Positions 15,831 to 25,767 are shown, numbered from the stretch's first letter. The stretch is 64,000 nt of DNA from CALKJU01 sp035326425 (GCA_035326425.1 DAOLFG010000005.1:62001-126000); one strand, 5' to 3'. Notes: a model not told the origin generated them from the letters alone. Numbers and translations are program-made.

Positions 15831-16856
15831 TCAGCGATATCCGAAGTGGGTCTCGGCCTCGACGACCGCGGCCAACACCTCGTCGAGCAGCGCCGGATCG
15901 ACCTTGGTCTTCAGCCACTCGACCGCCGGCCCCTGCGCCAGCTTGCGGAACTCGGCCTTCTCGGCCGCCGTCGGGTCGTGGATCTCGACCCCCTGCTCCT
16001 CGAGCAGGCGCCGGCCGCTGACCTCGTTGGCGATCGACATGCCGCGATTGGTGGTGAGCGCGATCTCGGCCGCCTGGTCCACCGCCGCCTTCAGCTCGGG
16101 CGGCAGGCTCTGGTACCAGGCCTCGTTCACCGTCACGGTGTTGATGCTGTAGACGTGGCCGTCCAGCACCATGTGCTTCTGCACCTCGTAGAGCTTGGGC
16201 ACGAGGAAGGTCGGGATGGCGTTCTCCTGGCCCTGCACCACGCCCGTCTGCAAGGCGGTGTAGAGCTCGCCCCAGGCGATCGGCGTCGGCGACATGCCGA
16301 GGCTCCTGGCGATCTCCATGTGCAGCGGATGGTTCATCGTCCGCATCTTCAGCCCGGCCATGTCGGCCACCGACCGCAGCGGTGTATTGGCGCTGTAGTG
16401 GCGGAAGCCGCCGTTCTCCGACCAGTAGAGCGGCCGCAGCCCGACCTCCTTGGCCATGCGCTCGCGCAGCTTGTCGCCGACCGGCCCGTCGAGCACGCGC
16501 CACGCCACCTCGCGGCTGACGAACAGGTAGGGCACACCCAGCACCTGCACGTCCGGGAAGGTCGAGGCGAAATGGCCGTCGGCCGGATCGCTGGCCTGGA
16601 TGATGCCGTCACGGGTCTGGTTGACCAGCGATTCGATGCCACCGAGCTGGGCGCCCGGATACATCTCGACGTCGATGCGGCCGCCCGAGCGCGCCTCGAT
16701 CTCGCGCGCCAGCACCTCGTAGGGCGTCCAGGAGAAGTTGTTCTCCATCTCGGGCGAGGCCGAGGCGAAGCGCATGGTGAACTCGGCGCCGTCGGCACCC
16801 TGTGACAGCACCAGCACCGTTCCGAGCGCCAAGCTGCCCAGGAACTGCTTGAGCAT
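15831..16856 (-). CDS. dctP: TRAP transporter solute-binding protein (DctP family)
   Basis: 341 residues from ATG at 16856 with a signal peptide ending around SQGADGA. FTMRFASASPEMENNFSW, GRIDVEMYPGAQLGG, LKMRTMNHPLHMEIARSLGMSPTPIAWGELYTALQTGVVQGQENA and NTVTVNEAWYQSLPPELK are the DctP landmarks; the Arg in LKMRTM is the carboxylate-binding residue of the family. The ligand is therefore an organic acid. The adjacent sugar-acid dehydratase gene suggests an aldonic or uronic acid, which is inference. The promoter region carries the GntR-type palindrome at 16907-16923. Confidence 0.92.
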   Translation of the reverse strand: MLKQFLGSLALGTVLVLSQGADGAEFTMRFASASPEMENNFSWTPYEVLAREIEARSGGRIDVEMYPGAQLGGIESLVNQTRDGIIQASDPADGHFASTFPDVQVLGVPYLFVSREVAWRVLDGPVGDKLRERMAKEVGLRPLYWSENGGFRHYSANTPLRSVADMAGLKMRTMNHPLHMEIARSLGMSPTPIAWGELYTALQTGVVQGQENAIPTFLVPKLYEVQKHMVLDGHVYSINTVTVNEAWYQSLPPELKAAVDQAAEIALTTNRGMSIANEVSGRRLLEEQGVEIHDPTAAEKAEFRKLAQGPAVEWLKTKVDPALLDEVLAAVVEAETHFGYR

Positions 16857-16906
16857 GTGAAGGCCTCCCCGCCTCACCGGGCGCGCAGCCCGAGTCTGCC
16901 GCCCGC

Positions 16907-16923
16907 TTGTATGTAACACACAA
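16907..16923. promoter_or_regulatory. GntR-type operator between divergent dctP and gntR
   Basis: TTGTATGT-A-ACACACAA is a 17-base palindrome with 7 of 8 pairs matching. It lies 50 bases before the dctP start and 84 bases before the gntR start. FCD-class GntR proteins bind short TTGT/ACAA-type palindromes in such divergent promoters, so one site could control both directions. Confidence 0.6.
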
Positions 16924-17007
16924 CCTGAGCCATGATGTCGCGGCGGCCGGAGCCGGTCAATGGCCGGCGGCGATCCCGGCAGCGAGCCAAGGGGTCGGGG
17001 AGAGGCC

Positions 17008-17742
17008 ATGCGGAGCGAGGGCGGCGTGCCGACGACAGGCGCCGCGGTGATCCGGCGCGTCGAGCGCCCGCGCTCGCTCACGGCCATCGTGATCGAGCAG
17101 ATTCGCGACCGCATCGTCACGGGAGAGCTGCGGCTGGGCGAGCAGCTGAGCGAGAACGTGCTGGCGGAGCAGCTGGGCGTCAGCCGCACGCCGGTACGCG
17201 AGGCCTTCCTCAAGCTCGCCGTCGAGCGGCTGGTCGAGGTCCGCCCGCAGCGCGGCACCTTCGTCTTCGCCTGCGACCAGACGGGCGTGAAGGACATCTG
17301 CGAGCTGCGAGAGATCCTGGAGACCGGCGCCCTGCGCCTCGCCACGGCGCGCGACCGCGCCGGCCTGTTGGCCGGCCTCGAGGCCAACATCGCCGACGCC
17401 GAGGCGGCAAGGGTCGAGAGCTCCGACCAGTACCAGCCCTTCGACCACGCTTTCCACGAGCTGATCGTGTCGGGCAGCGGCAACCGCCAGCTGATCGAGG
17501 CCTACGGCCAGATCGCCGGCCGGGTCCGTGCCCTGCGCTACCGGCTGATCCGCACGCTGGATCAGGTCGAAGACTCGCAGCAGGCCCATCGCGCCGTGGC
17601 AGGGGCGGTGCGGTCGGGCGACGACGCCGGTGCCGAGGCGGCGCTGCGCGACCATGTCTACAGCAGCTATCGGGCGCTGATCGAGTTGTTCGACGAGGGC
17701 GGCCGCATCGACCGCGATCCCGTCGTCAGGGAGGCGAGATGA
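17008..17742 (+). CDS. GntR family regulator (FadR subfamily, FCD domain)
   Basis: 244 residues from ATG at 17008 after GGGGAGAG; an upstream in-frame start at 16960 lacks this ribosome site. The winged helix spans residues 20-80: TAIVIEQIRDRIVTGELRLGEQLSENVLAEQLGVSRTPVREAFLKL, a textbook GntR domain. The FCD effector domain follows, with DHAFHELIV and the later HRAVAGAV histidine as probable metal ligands for carboxylic acid sensing. It overlaps the dehydratase gene by 4 bases and is divergent from the TRAP genes, so it probably senses the transported acid. Confidence 0.92.
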   Translation: MRSEGGVPTTGAAVIRRVERPRSLTAIVIEQIRDRIVTGELRLGEQLSENVLAEQLGVSRTPVREAFLKLAVERLVEVRPQRGTFVFACDQTGVKDICELREILETGALRLATARDRAGLLAGLEANIADAEAARVESSDQYQPFDHAFHELIVSGSGNRQLIEAYGQIAGRVRALRYRLIRTLDQVEDSQQAHRAVAGAVRSGDDAGAEAALRDHVYSSYRALIELFDEGGRIDRDPVVREAR

Positions 17743-18935
17743 AGATCACCAACGTTCGCGTGCGCCAGGTCACCGGCACGCTGCGCAGTGAAAGGAAGTT
17801 CTGGGAGGAGCGGCTGGTGCGGCCGATCGACATCTACCCGGACTACCGCAAGCAGCCGCCGCTCGAGATCGGCGGCCGGCCGATCGACGACAATACCATC
17901 AGGCTCACCCAGTGGTTCGTCCAGGTCGAGACCGACGAGGGTGTCGTCGGCATCGGCGGCCCGACCTGGCCCGATGCCGCCCGCATCGTCGCCAGCCAGC
18001 TCGCCCCCATCGTCGTGGGCAAGGATCCGCTGGCGCACGAGCTGCTCTGGGACCAGATGCACCGCCTGCAGGTGCATGGCCGCCAGGGCCAGACCATGAT
18101 CGCCATCTCGGCGCTCGACTGTGCTCTGTGGGACCTCAAGGGCCGCGCCTTCGGCCAGCCGCTGTGGCGCATCCTCGGCGGCAAGACCCGCGACGAGATG
18201 CCGGCCTATGCCAGCATGCTGGGCTACGCCGTCGAGGACCCGGGCCGCGTCCGCGAGCGGGCGCTCGAATACAAGGAGAAGGGCTACAAGGCGCAGAAGT
18301 GGTTCTTCCGCCACGGCCCGATGAGCGGCTACGACGGCCTCAAGAAGAATGTCGCCCTGGTGCGGACCCTGCGCGAGACTCTGGGCGACGACTACGACAT
18401 CATGCTCGACTGCTGGCAGAGCATGAACCTCGACTATGCGGTCGACCTCTGCTCACGCATCGAGGAGTACCGGCCGCGCTGGATCGAGGAGGCGTTCATG
18501 CCGGACCGCATCGACAGCCACGTCAAGCTCAAGGCCAAGACGCGCATCCCACTGTCCGGTGCCGAGCACGAGTACACCCGCTGGGGCTTCAAGCGGTTCA
18601 TCGAGAAGGACGCGCTGGATATCATCCAGCCCGACATCTACTGGTGCGGCGGCCTCTCCGAGACCCTGAAGATCACCGCCTACGCCACCGTCCACGACCT
18701 GATCGTGATCCCGCACGGCCATTCGACGCCGATCGGCATCCACTACTCGGTGGCACAATCACCGATCCACACGCCCTACCAGGAATATCTTTCCAAGTGG
18801 AACGAGATCAACATGCACTTCCTGGCGCATCCGCTGCGCCCGGAGAACGGCGTCATCGCGGTGCCGGATGCGCCGGGGGCCAACATGGATCTCGACCCGG
18901 CGAAGATCGAGAGCGAGGTGGAGCTGACGGCTTGA
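17739..18935 (+). CDS. Enolase-superfamily sugar-acid dehydratase, L-rhamnonate dehydratase-like
   Basis: 398 residues, ATG in the stop codon of gntR. The N-terminal capping domain (RVRQVTGTLRSERKFWEE...) precedes a TIM barrel. Metal ligands are visible as MLDCWQSMN (Asp), WIEEAFMPD (Glu) and SGAEHEYT (Glu). The C-terminal PHGHST carries the catalytic His, and SALDCALWDLKGRAFGQPL is the family signature. The pattern MLDCW...IEE...GEH...PHG is closest to L-rhamnonate dehydratase and its relatives, which remove water from an aldonate to give a 2-keto-3-deoxy acid. No aldolase or kinase for the next steps lies nearby. Confidence 0.85.
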   Translation: MKITNVRVRQVTGTLRSERKFWEERLVRPIDIYPDYRKQPPLEIGGRPIDDNTIRLTQWFVQVETDEGVVGIGGPTWPDAARIVASQLAPIVVGKDPLAHELLWDQMHRLQVHGRQGQTMIAISALDCALWDLKGRAFGQPLWRILGGKTRDEMPAYASMLGYAVEDPGRVRERALEYKEKGYKAQKWFFRHGPMSGYDGLKKNVALVRTLRETLGDDYDIMLDCWQSMNLDYAVDLCSRIEEYRPRWIEEAFMPDRIDSHVKLKAKTRIPLSGAEHEYTRWGFKRFIEKDALDIIQPDIYWCGGLSETLKITAYATVHDLIVIPHGHSTPIGIHYSVAQSPIHTPYQEYLSKWNEINMHFLAHPLRPENGVIAVPDAPGANMDLDPAKIESEVELTA

Positions 18936-18965
18936 GGTGCCGAACCGGCTGAGCGCCGCCAGGCT

Positions 18966-19697
18966 TCAAGCGAGCGCTGCCCTCACGCGCCGATCATAGT
19001 CCGCCGCCAAGGCTCGCAGCGCTGCCGCCCCATCGCCGCTGAATGACGGCCCGTGCATCAGCGCCAGCGTGCGCGGCGACAGCGCCGCCAGCCGCCGGAT
19101 CGTGGCACCCATGCCGGGGTTCAGGCTCGAGGAGCGGAACATGTCCTCGGTGGCGATGGCTGGTCCGACGATGTCGGACTCGGTGAGGGCGGCACCGTCG
19201 CCGATCTGGGTGAACAGATCTCCACAGAGCAGGGTGGCGCTGCCCTCCTCGAACAGCACGCCCGCATCCCAGCCGTGCGGGATGTGTGGCGTGTCGAGGT
19301 AGCGCACGCGCCGGCCTGCCCCGAGGTCGATGACCTCGCCGTCGGCCAGCACGCGCGGCGGCTTGTCGGCCATATCGTCGAGCGAGACCATGCAGCCGGT
19401 CGCGCCGTGCGCCACCTGCGCCTGCGGGGCCACCGCCAGCCACTCGTTCATGGCACCGCACTCGTCGGCCTCGTAGTGGCCGAAGGCGATCCAGCGCAGA
19501 CGCTCGGGCGGGAGGATCCGGGCTACGGCGTCGCGCACCAGCGGGAACATTCGCCGCAGGCCGGTATGGAAGAGCAGCGGCTCGTCGCCCAGCACCAGGA
19601 ACTGGTTGAAGGTGAACCCTGCCGGCGGGGCGATCTGCGGCACGAAGGTCGAAAGGCGATAGATTCCATCGGCGATCTCGTCGACCCGTGTGCTCAT
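18966..19697 (-). CDS. Metallo-beta-lactamase-fold protein of the flavodiiron (ODP) type
   Basis: 243 residues. The metal motif is HYEADECG (H-x-E-x-D), the diiron form seen in flavodiiron oxygen/NO reductases, rather than the H-x-H-x-D-H of zinc hydrolases. Further ligands are likely in TPHIPHGWD, LLCGDLFTQ and LMHGPSF. FNQFLVLGDEPLLFHTGLRRMF is the usual N-terminal sandwich of this group. No flavodoxin domain follows, so it is a stand-alone ODP domain whose electron donor is unknown. It is transcribed toward the dehydratase gene with a 30-base gap; a role in the sugar-acid locus is not supported by the motif. Confidence 0.75.
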   Translation of the reverse strand: MSTRVDEIADGIYRLSTFVPQIAPPAGFTFNQFLVLGDEPLLFHTGLRRMFPLVRDAVARILPPERLRWIAFGHYEADECGAMNEWLAVAPQAQVAHGATGCMVSLDDMADKPPRVLADGEVIDLGAGRRVRYLDTPHIPHGWDAGVLFEEGSATLLCGDLFTQIGDGAALTESDIVGPAIATEDMFRSSSLNPGMGATIRRLAALSPRTLALMHGPSFSGDGAAALRALAADYDRRVRAALA

Positions 19698-19785
19698 GGT
19701 GCCCTCCTGCGCGTCGGGAGCAGCCGGTTCCCCGCCGGCTCCGCGAGCTGCGGCGCCGACGCTATCACGGATGCGCCCCGTCAGC

Positions 19786-20739
19786 TCAGCGCGGCGCCGC
19801 CGCGCGCCTCAGCCGGTCACCGATCGCCTCGCCCAACCCGTCGGCGGTTGGAACGGGCATCACCGCAATGGCGCCCGCTCCGCTGGCGTCCAGCTCGCGC
19901 AGCATCGCGAACAGATTGGCGGCCGCCTCCGCCACATCGCCGGACGGGCTCAGGTTGCGCACCGCCACAGCTCCCTCCGGCACCTCGGGCCCGAAGGCCA
20001 GCAGCGCTTCGCCGGCACGGACGTCCAGGGCATCCAGCCGCACCGGCAGGCGCGGCGCATAATGGCTCGGCAGCTGGCCCGGCGAGCTCGGCGCCGTGGT
20101 GGCGACGGGATCGCCCAATGGCCCGACCAGACGCTCGATGGCGGCCCGGCCCAGGCCACCCGGTCGCAGCAATCGAGGCGTGCCGCCGCTGAGGTCGACC
20201 ACCGTGCTCTCGACGCCCACCTGGCAGGCGCCGCCGTCGAGGACGAGAGCCAGCCTGTCGCCGAGGTCCTCCGCCACATGGGCGGCGGTGGTCGGACTGA
20301 CACGGCCCGAGGGGTTGGCGCTGGGGGCGGTCACCGGTGCCGCGGTTTCGCGCAGCAGGGCTTGCGCGACCGGATGGCCCGGCACGCGGACCGCCACGGT
20401 CGAAAGTCCGGCGGTCGCCAGAGCGGAGATGCCCGCCGTCTCGATCAGCGGCAGCACCAGCGTCAGCGGCCCCGGCCAGAACGCCCGCGCCAGCCGGGCC
20501 GCACGCTCGTCGAACCGCCCGAGGCGCCCTGCGGCATCGCTGTCGGCGACATGCACGATCAACGGGTTGTGTCGCGGCCTGCCCTTGGCGGCGAAGGTGG
20601 CGGCGACGGCAGTGTCGCTGGTGGCGAGCGCGCCCAGGCCGTACACCGTCTCGGTCGGGAAGGCGACGAGCCGGCCCTCCCGCAGCAGCCGGGCCGCCCG
20701 GCCGATGCCGGCCGGGGTCGGCTCGACGATCAGGGTCAA
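19786..20739 (-). CDS. tsaC: L-threonylcarbamoyladenylate synthase (Sua5/YciO/YrdC)
   Basis: 317 residues. The N-terminal YrdC domain is clear: GRLVAFPTETVYGLGALA, AAKGRPRHNPLIVHV, FWPGPLTLVLPL and APSANPSGRVSPTTAAHVAEDLG. The final 110 or so residues, after a linker with PSSPGQLPSHYAPRLPV, are the Sua5 domain, so this is the long Sua5 form rather than short TsaC. It makes the intermediate for the t6A modification of ANN-decoding tRNAs. It starts in the stop region of bioY (4-base overlap). Confidence 0.93.
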   Translation of the reverse strand: MTLIVEPTPAGIGRAARLLREGRLVAFPTETVYGLGALATSDTAVAATFAAKGRPRHNPLIVHVADSDAAGRLGRFDERAARLARAFWPGPLTLVLPLIETAGISALATAGLSTVAVRVPGHPVAQALLRETAAPVTAPSANPSGRVSPTTAAHVAEDLGDRLALVLDGGACQVGVESTVVDLSGGTPRLLRPGGLGRAAIERLVGPLGDPVATTAPSSPGQLPSHYAPRLPVRLDALDVRAGEALLAFGPEVPEGAVAVRNLSPSGDVAEAAANLFAMLRELDASGAGAIAVMPVPTADGLGEAIGDRLRRAAAPR

Positions 20740-21329
20740 ATGTCGCGGCGCAGGGTTCTGAGCCCGGCGGCGGCGAGCGCCGTCACCAGCAGCAGCTTCA
20801 CCAAGTCACCCAGCAGGAACGGCACCACGCCCAGCGTGATGGCCTTGTCGAGGCCGACCATCGTCGCCAGCCAGCCGGCACCCAGGAGGTAGATTGCCGC
20901 CGTGGCGACCAGCACGCCGGTGCCGATGCTCAGCCAGTGTGAGGAGCGCTCGGCGAACCAGCCGGTGACGAAGGCGGCGACGGCGAAGCCCAGGAGATAG
21001 CCGCCGGTCGGCCCCAGCATATAGGGCAGGCCCAGGCCCTTCTCCGGCGTGCCGGCGAACACCGGCCAGCCGATCGCGCCCTGCGCCAGGTACAGCAGGA
21101 TGGTGGCGGCACCCAGGCGCGGGCCGTAGGCGATGCCGATCAGGAAGGCCACCGCCGTCTGCATGGTCATCGGCACCGGGTAGAACGGCACCTGCACCTT
21201 GGCCGAGGCCCACATCAGCAGGCTGCCGGCCACCGCCAGCACGACCATGCGCAGGCCCCGCTCGGCCGGCGTCGAGGCCGTCCAGAAGCGTTCGGCCAAA
21301 GTCGTGGCGGAGCCTCGGGCATTCAGCAT
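20736..21329 (-). CDS. bioY: Biotin transporter substrate-binding membrane protein BioY
   Basis: 197 residues from ATG at 21329; an in-frame start 18 codons upstream is possible. Six membrane segments, with the BioY marks KVQVPFYPVPMTMQTAVAFLIGIAYGPRLG, PVFAGTPEKGLGLPYMLGPTGGYLLGF and VVPFLLGDLVKLLLV. BioY can take up biotin alone or as the S-component of an ECF transporter; no BioM/BioN genes are in the window. It lies between purD and sua5 on the same strand. Confidence 0.93.
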   Translation of the reverse strand: MLNARGSATTLAERFWTASTPAERGLRMVVLAVAGSLLMWASAKVQVPFYPVPMTMQTAVAFLIGIAYGPRLGAATILLYLAQGAIGWPVFAGTPEKGLGLPYMLGPTGGYLLGFAVAAFVTGWFAERSSHWLSIGTGVLVATAAIYLLGAGWLATMVGLDKAITLGVVPFLLGDLVKLLLVTALAAAGLRTLRRDI

Positions 21330-21404
21330 GGTCGGTTCCCGCGTTGCGCTGCTGTCTCGATCATAGGGCTCTGCAAGGGGCACGCCAGTCCCGCGGCCGC
21401 GTCA

Positions 21405-21434
21405 ACGCAGCGCTCGCCAGCCCCTTGCGCTGCG

Positions 21435-21435
<1 letters not shown>
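21405..21435 (-). terminator. Hairpin at the purD stop codon
   Basis: ACGCAGCGC (21405-21413) and GCGCTGCGT (21427-21435) are perfect 9-base arms with a 13-base loop, immediately at the end of purD. There is no T-run, so it may only attenuate transcription into bioY. Confidence 0.35.
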
Positions 21436-22676
<1,241 letters not shown>

Positions 22677-22744
22677 GGGAAGCGGGTTTAGGCGGCGGCC
22701 GGAAGCTCGTAAACTGCATCCGTCGCGAGCTTGAGGATGCGGAC

Positions 22745-23791
22745 ATGGCGGAGAGCAGGGCCGAGGTCGCCGTACTGGGCGCCAGCGGCTACACGGGTGC
22801 GGAGCTGGTGCGGCTGCTGGCGCGGCATCCGCGCCTGCGCATCGGAGCACTCACCGCCGAGCGCCAAGCCGGCAAGCCCCTCGCCGCCGTGTTCCCGCAC
22901 CTGGCGGCGGCCAGGGCTCCCGACCTCGTCAAGATCGACGACGTCGATTTTGGCCGGATGGACGCGGTGTTCTGCGCCCTGCCGCACGCCACGACGCAAG
23001 CCGTCATCAAGGCGCTGCCGGCCGGTCTCAAGGTCGTCGACCTGTCGGCCGATTTCCGGCTGCGCGATCCGGCGCTCTACGAGCGGGTCTACGGCCACGT
23101 CCATCAGGCACCGGATCTGCAGGAGATCGCGGCCTACGGCCTGACCGAGCATTACCGTGACGCCGTCCAGGGCACACGGCTCGTCGCCAACCCCGGCTGC
23201 TACACCACGACCTCGGAGCTGCCGCTGATCCCGCTCCTGAAGGAGCGGCTGATCGATCCCGACGACATCGTCATCGACGCCAAATCGGGCGTCAGCGGCG
23301 CCGGCCGCGATGCGAAGCAGGGCAGCCTGTTCAGCGAGGTCGGCGAGAGTTTCGCCGCCTATGGCGTGGCGACGCACCGGCACGGCCCCGAGATCGACCA
23401 GTGCCTGGCCGACTTCGCCGGACGGCCGGTGACGGTGGCGTTCACGCCGCACCTCGTGCCGATGAGCCGCGGCATCTTCGCCACCATCTACGTCGAGCTG
23501 GCCCAGGGCGTATCGCCGGGCGACCTGCACGCCCGGCTCGAGGCCGCCTATGCCGACGAGTTCTTCGTCCGTGTCCTGCCGTTCGCCGAGACCACCGCGA
23601 CCCAGCATGTCCGCGGCACCAATTTCTGCCACATCGCCGTCCACCCCGACCGGCGGCCGGGCCGGGCGATCCTGCTCAGCGTCACCGACAATCTGGTCAA
23701 GGGAGCCTCGGGGCAGGCGCTGCAGAACCTCAACCTGATGCTCGGCTTCGACGAGCGGGCGGGGCTGGAGCAGCTGGCGCTGTTCCCGTGA
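22745..23791 (+). CDS. argC: N-acetyl-gamma-glutamyl-phosphate reductase
   Basis: 348 residues. The NADP-binding N-terminus VAVLGASGYTGAELVRLLARHP, the catalytic Cys152 in VANPGCYTTTSELPL and the His in VATHRHGPEIDQ are all present, as is FTPHLVPMSRGIFATIYV. It reduces N-acetylglutamyl phosphate in arginine synthesis. Its stop overlaps the GTG start of the threonine ammonia-lyase gene by 4 bases, suggesting one transcript for two amino-acid enzymes. Confidence 0.96.
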   Translation: MAESRAEVAVLGASGYTGAELVRLLARHPRLRIGALTAERQAGKPLAAVFPHLAAARAPDLVKIDDVDFGRMDAVFCALPHATTQAVIKALPAGLKVVDLSADFRLRDPALYERVYGHVHQAPDLQEIAAYGLTEHYRDAVQGTRLVANPGCYTTTSELPLIPLLKERLIDPDDIVIDAKSGVSGAGRDAKQGSLFSEVGESFAAYGVATHRHGPEIDQCLADFAGRPVTVAFTPHLVPMSRGIFATIYVELAQGVSPGDLHARLEAAYADEFFVRVLPFAETTATQHVRGTNFCHIAVHPDRRPGRAILLSVTDNLVKGASGQALQNLNLMLGFDERAGLEQLALFP

Positions 23792-24996
23792 GCGTGCGTC
23801 TCGCCGATGTCGAGGCCGCGGCGGCGAGGCTGCGCGGCCAGATCGTCGAGACGCCGTTCCTGCACTCGGCCACCCTGTCGGAGATCACCGGCGCCGAGCT
23901 GTGGCTGAAGTTCGAGAACCTGCAGTACACCGCCTCGTTCAAGGAGCGCGGCGCCTACAACCGCCTGGTCCAGCTGCCCGACGAGGCGCGCCGCCGGGGC
24001 GTCGTGGCGATGTCGGCCGGCAACCATGCCCAGGGTGTCGCCTATCACGGCCGCCGGCTCGGCATTCCCGCCACCATCGTGATGCCGGAGGCCACGCCCT
24101 TCACCAAGATCGAGGGCACCCGACGCCTGGGTGCGCGCGTCGAGCTGGCGGGACAGGGCGTGGAGGAGGCTGCCGCCTTCGCCCGCCGGCTGGAGGCCGA
24201 CGAAGGGCTGACTTTCGTCCACCCGTTCGACGATCCCGGCATCATCGCCGGCCAGGGCACCGTGGCGCTGGAGATGCTGGCCGAGCGGCCCGACCTCGAT
24301 CTGTTGCTGGTGCCGGTCGGCGGCGGCGGCCTGATCGGCGGCGTGGCGGTGGCGGCTCACGGCCTGAAACCGGGCATCGAGATCCTCGGCGTTGAGGCCG
24401 CCCTCTATCCCTCGGTCCAGCGCCGGCTCGCCGGGCTGGGCCCGGCCTCGGGCGGCGACACGATCGCCGAAGGCATCGCCGTCAAGGAGCCCGGTGCCCT
24501 GACGCTGCCGCTGATCCGCGAGCATGTCGCCGAGGTGCTGCTGGCGGCCGAGGCCGCGATCGAAGCCGCCGTGCTGGGACTGCTCGAGATCGAGAAGACG
24601 GTGGTGGAGGGTGCCGGTGCGGTCGGCCTCGCCGCCGTGCAGAGCTTCCCCGAGCGCTTCCGCGGCCGACGCATCGGCTTGATCCTGTCGGGCGGCAACA
24701 TCGACAGCCGCCTGCTGTCGGCCTGCATCCTGCGCGGTCTCGTCCGCACCGAGCGGCTGGTGCGGCTGCGCGTCGGCATCCCCGACAGCCCGGGCAGCCT
24801 CGCCCGGGTGACGGCGGTGATCGGCGAGGCCGGCGGCAACGTCGTCGATGTCGAGCACCAGCGGGCCTTCTCGCAGCGCTCGGTCAAGCAGGCTGACGTC
24901 GACTTCACCATCGAGACGCGCAACGCCACCCATGCCGAGGCGATCGTCACGGCGCTGTCGGCAGGCGGCTTCGCGGTTGCTCGCCTTTCATCCTAG
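23788..24996 (+). CDS. ilvA: Threonine ammonia-lyase with C-terminal ACT domain
   Basis: 402 residues from GTG at 23788 inside the argC stop region. It is PLP-dependent: the Schiff-base lysine is in YTASFKERGAYNRL, the phosphate loop is VPVGGGGLIGGVAV, and AMSAGNHAQGVAYHGRRLGI binds the substrate. The final 70 residues (LVRLRVGIPDSPGSLARVTAVIGEAGGNVVDVEHQR) form a single ACT domain, the shorter allosteric arrangement common in alphaproteobacteria, rather than the two-ACT E. coli IlvA. It makes 2-oxobutanoate from threonine for isoleucine synthesis or degradation. Confidence 0.93.
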   Translation: MSVRLADVEAAAARLRGQIVETPFLHSATLSEITGAELWLKFENLQYTASFKERGAYNRLVQLPDEARRRGVVAMSAGNHAQGVAYHGRRLGIPATIVMPEATPFTKIEGTRRLGARVELAGQGVEEAAAFARRLEADEGLTFVHPFDDPGIIAGQGTVALEMLAERPDLDLLLVPVGGGGLIGGVAVAAHGLKPGIEILGVEAALYPSVQRRLAGLGPASGGDTIAEGIAVKEPGALTLPLIREHVAEVLLAAEAAIEAAVLGLLEIEKTVVEGAGAVGLAAVQSFPERFRGRRIGLILSGGNIDSRLLSACILRGLVRTERLVRLRVGIPDSPGSLARVTAVIGEAGGNVVDVEHQRAFSQRSVKQADVDFTIETRNATHAEAIVTALSAGGFAVARLSS

Positions 24997-25006
24997 GATA
25001 GTTTTC

Positions 25007-25035
25007 TTTACAACTCGTGCTTCTTCTGGTAGCTT
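25007..25035 (+). promoter_or_regulatory. Candidate sigma-70 promoter for the receiver-domain protein
   Basis: TTTACA and TAGCTT are 17 bases apart in a locally AT-rich gap, about 30 bases before the chosen GTG start. The -35 matches 5 of 6 consensus positions and the -10 only about half. Confidence 0.35.
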
Positions 25036-25064
25036 CACGGGCAGGCTGGACAGGAGTGCTGCCC

Positions 25065-25703
25065 GTGCGCGTGCTGTTGGTCGAGGGTGACGAGAACGAT
25101 GCGCGGGCGGTCCGTCGGGCACTGGGCGAGCGCTACGACCTGCGGGTCGTCGGGTCGCTGGCCGAGGCGCTGGCACTGCTGGCCGGCCGCGGCTGGCGTC
25201 CCGATGTGATCGTAGCCGACATGAGCCTGCCCGATTCGCAGGGCTCCGCCACCGTCGAGGCCCTACAGTCGACGGCGCGGGGCACGCCGGTGATCGTCAG
25301 CTCCGGGGCCATGACCGACACACTGCGGCGGCAGGTCGACGCCCTCGGTGTCGTGCGGGTGCAGGACAAGCTCGAGGGCTATGTCGTGCTGCGCGCCCTG
25401 CTGCAGCAGCAGGCGACCTTCCAGCACAGCCTGACCTCCGGCCGCGCCGAGCTGATGGCCGAGATCGACAAGGTGGCCCGCCGGGCCGCCGAGATCGTGG
25501 TCAGCCAGGCGATGGGCAAGCTGCTTGAGCGGCTCGGCATGCAGGACGAGGAAGGCGTGCGCATGGCGGTCCGCCTCGCCCGCGGCTGGGACGCCGCCAA
25601 GTCGCGCTTCCTCGGCACGCTCATCACCGGCGTCGCGTCGGCGGCGCTGCTGGCCCTGGGCGCTGGCCTGGCGGCCATGATCAAGAACGGCGGGCCGCGC
25701 TGA
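25065..25703 (+). CDS. Response-regulator receiver domain with C-terminal membrane anchor
   Basis: 212 residues from GTG at 25065, preceded by AGGAG at good spacing; in-frame starts upstream lie in the promoter region. The receiver domain is at 1-115: acidic pair in VEGDEND, phospho-acceptor Asp52 in VIVADMSLPD, Ser80 in VIVSSGA and Lys102 in VQDKLEGY. About 60 helical residues follow, then a single hydrophobic segment near 185-205 (TLITGVASAALLALGAGLAAMI) and a short basic tail. No output domain or histidine kinase is nearby. The membrane anchor on a receiver is unusual; a role as phosphate sink or local adaptor is speculative. Confidence 0.75.
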   Translation: MRVLLVEGDENDARAVRRALGERYDLRVVGSLAEALALLAGRGWRPDVIVADMSLPDSQGSATVEALQSTARGTPVIVSSGAMTDTLRRQVDALGVVRVQDKLEGYVVLRALLQQQATFQHSLTSGRAELMAEIDKVARRAAEIVVSQAMGKLLERLGMQDEEGVRMAVRLARGWDAAKSRFLGTLITGVASAALLALGAGLAAMIKNGGPR

Positions 25704-25735
25704 GCCGGCGGGGATTGCAAGCGGCCCGGCGTCGC

Positions 25736-25751
25736 GGGACCTTCCGGTCCC
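25736..25751. terminator. Short hairpin before cobF
   Basis: GGGACC-TTCC-GGTCCC is a perfect 6-base stem with a 4-base loop, 16 bases before the cobF start. It may mark the end of the upstream transcript; there is no T-run. Confidence 0.3.
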
Positions 25752-25767
25752 CATCGGCGAGGGCTGG

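Noticed and set aside
25704..25767. Cobalamin riboswitch before cobF
   Set aside because: The gap is only 64 bases and lacks B12-box features; just a small GGGACC/GGTCCC hairpin is present.
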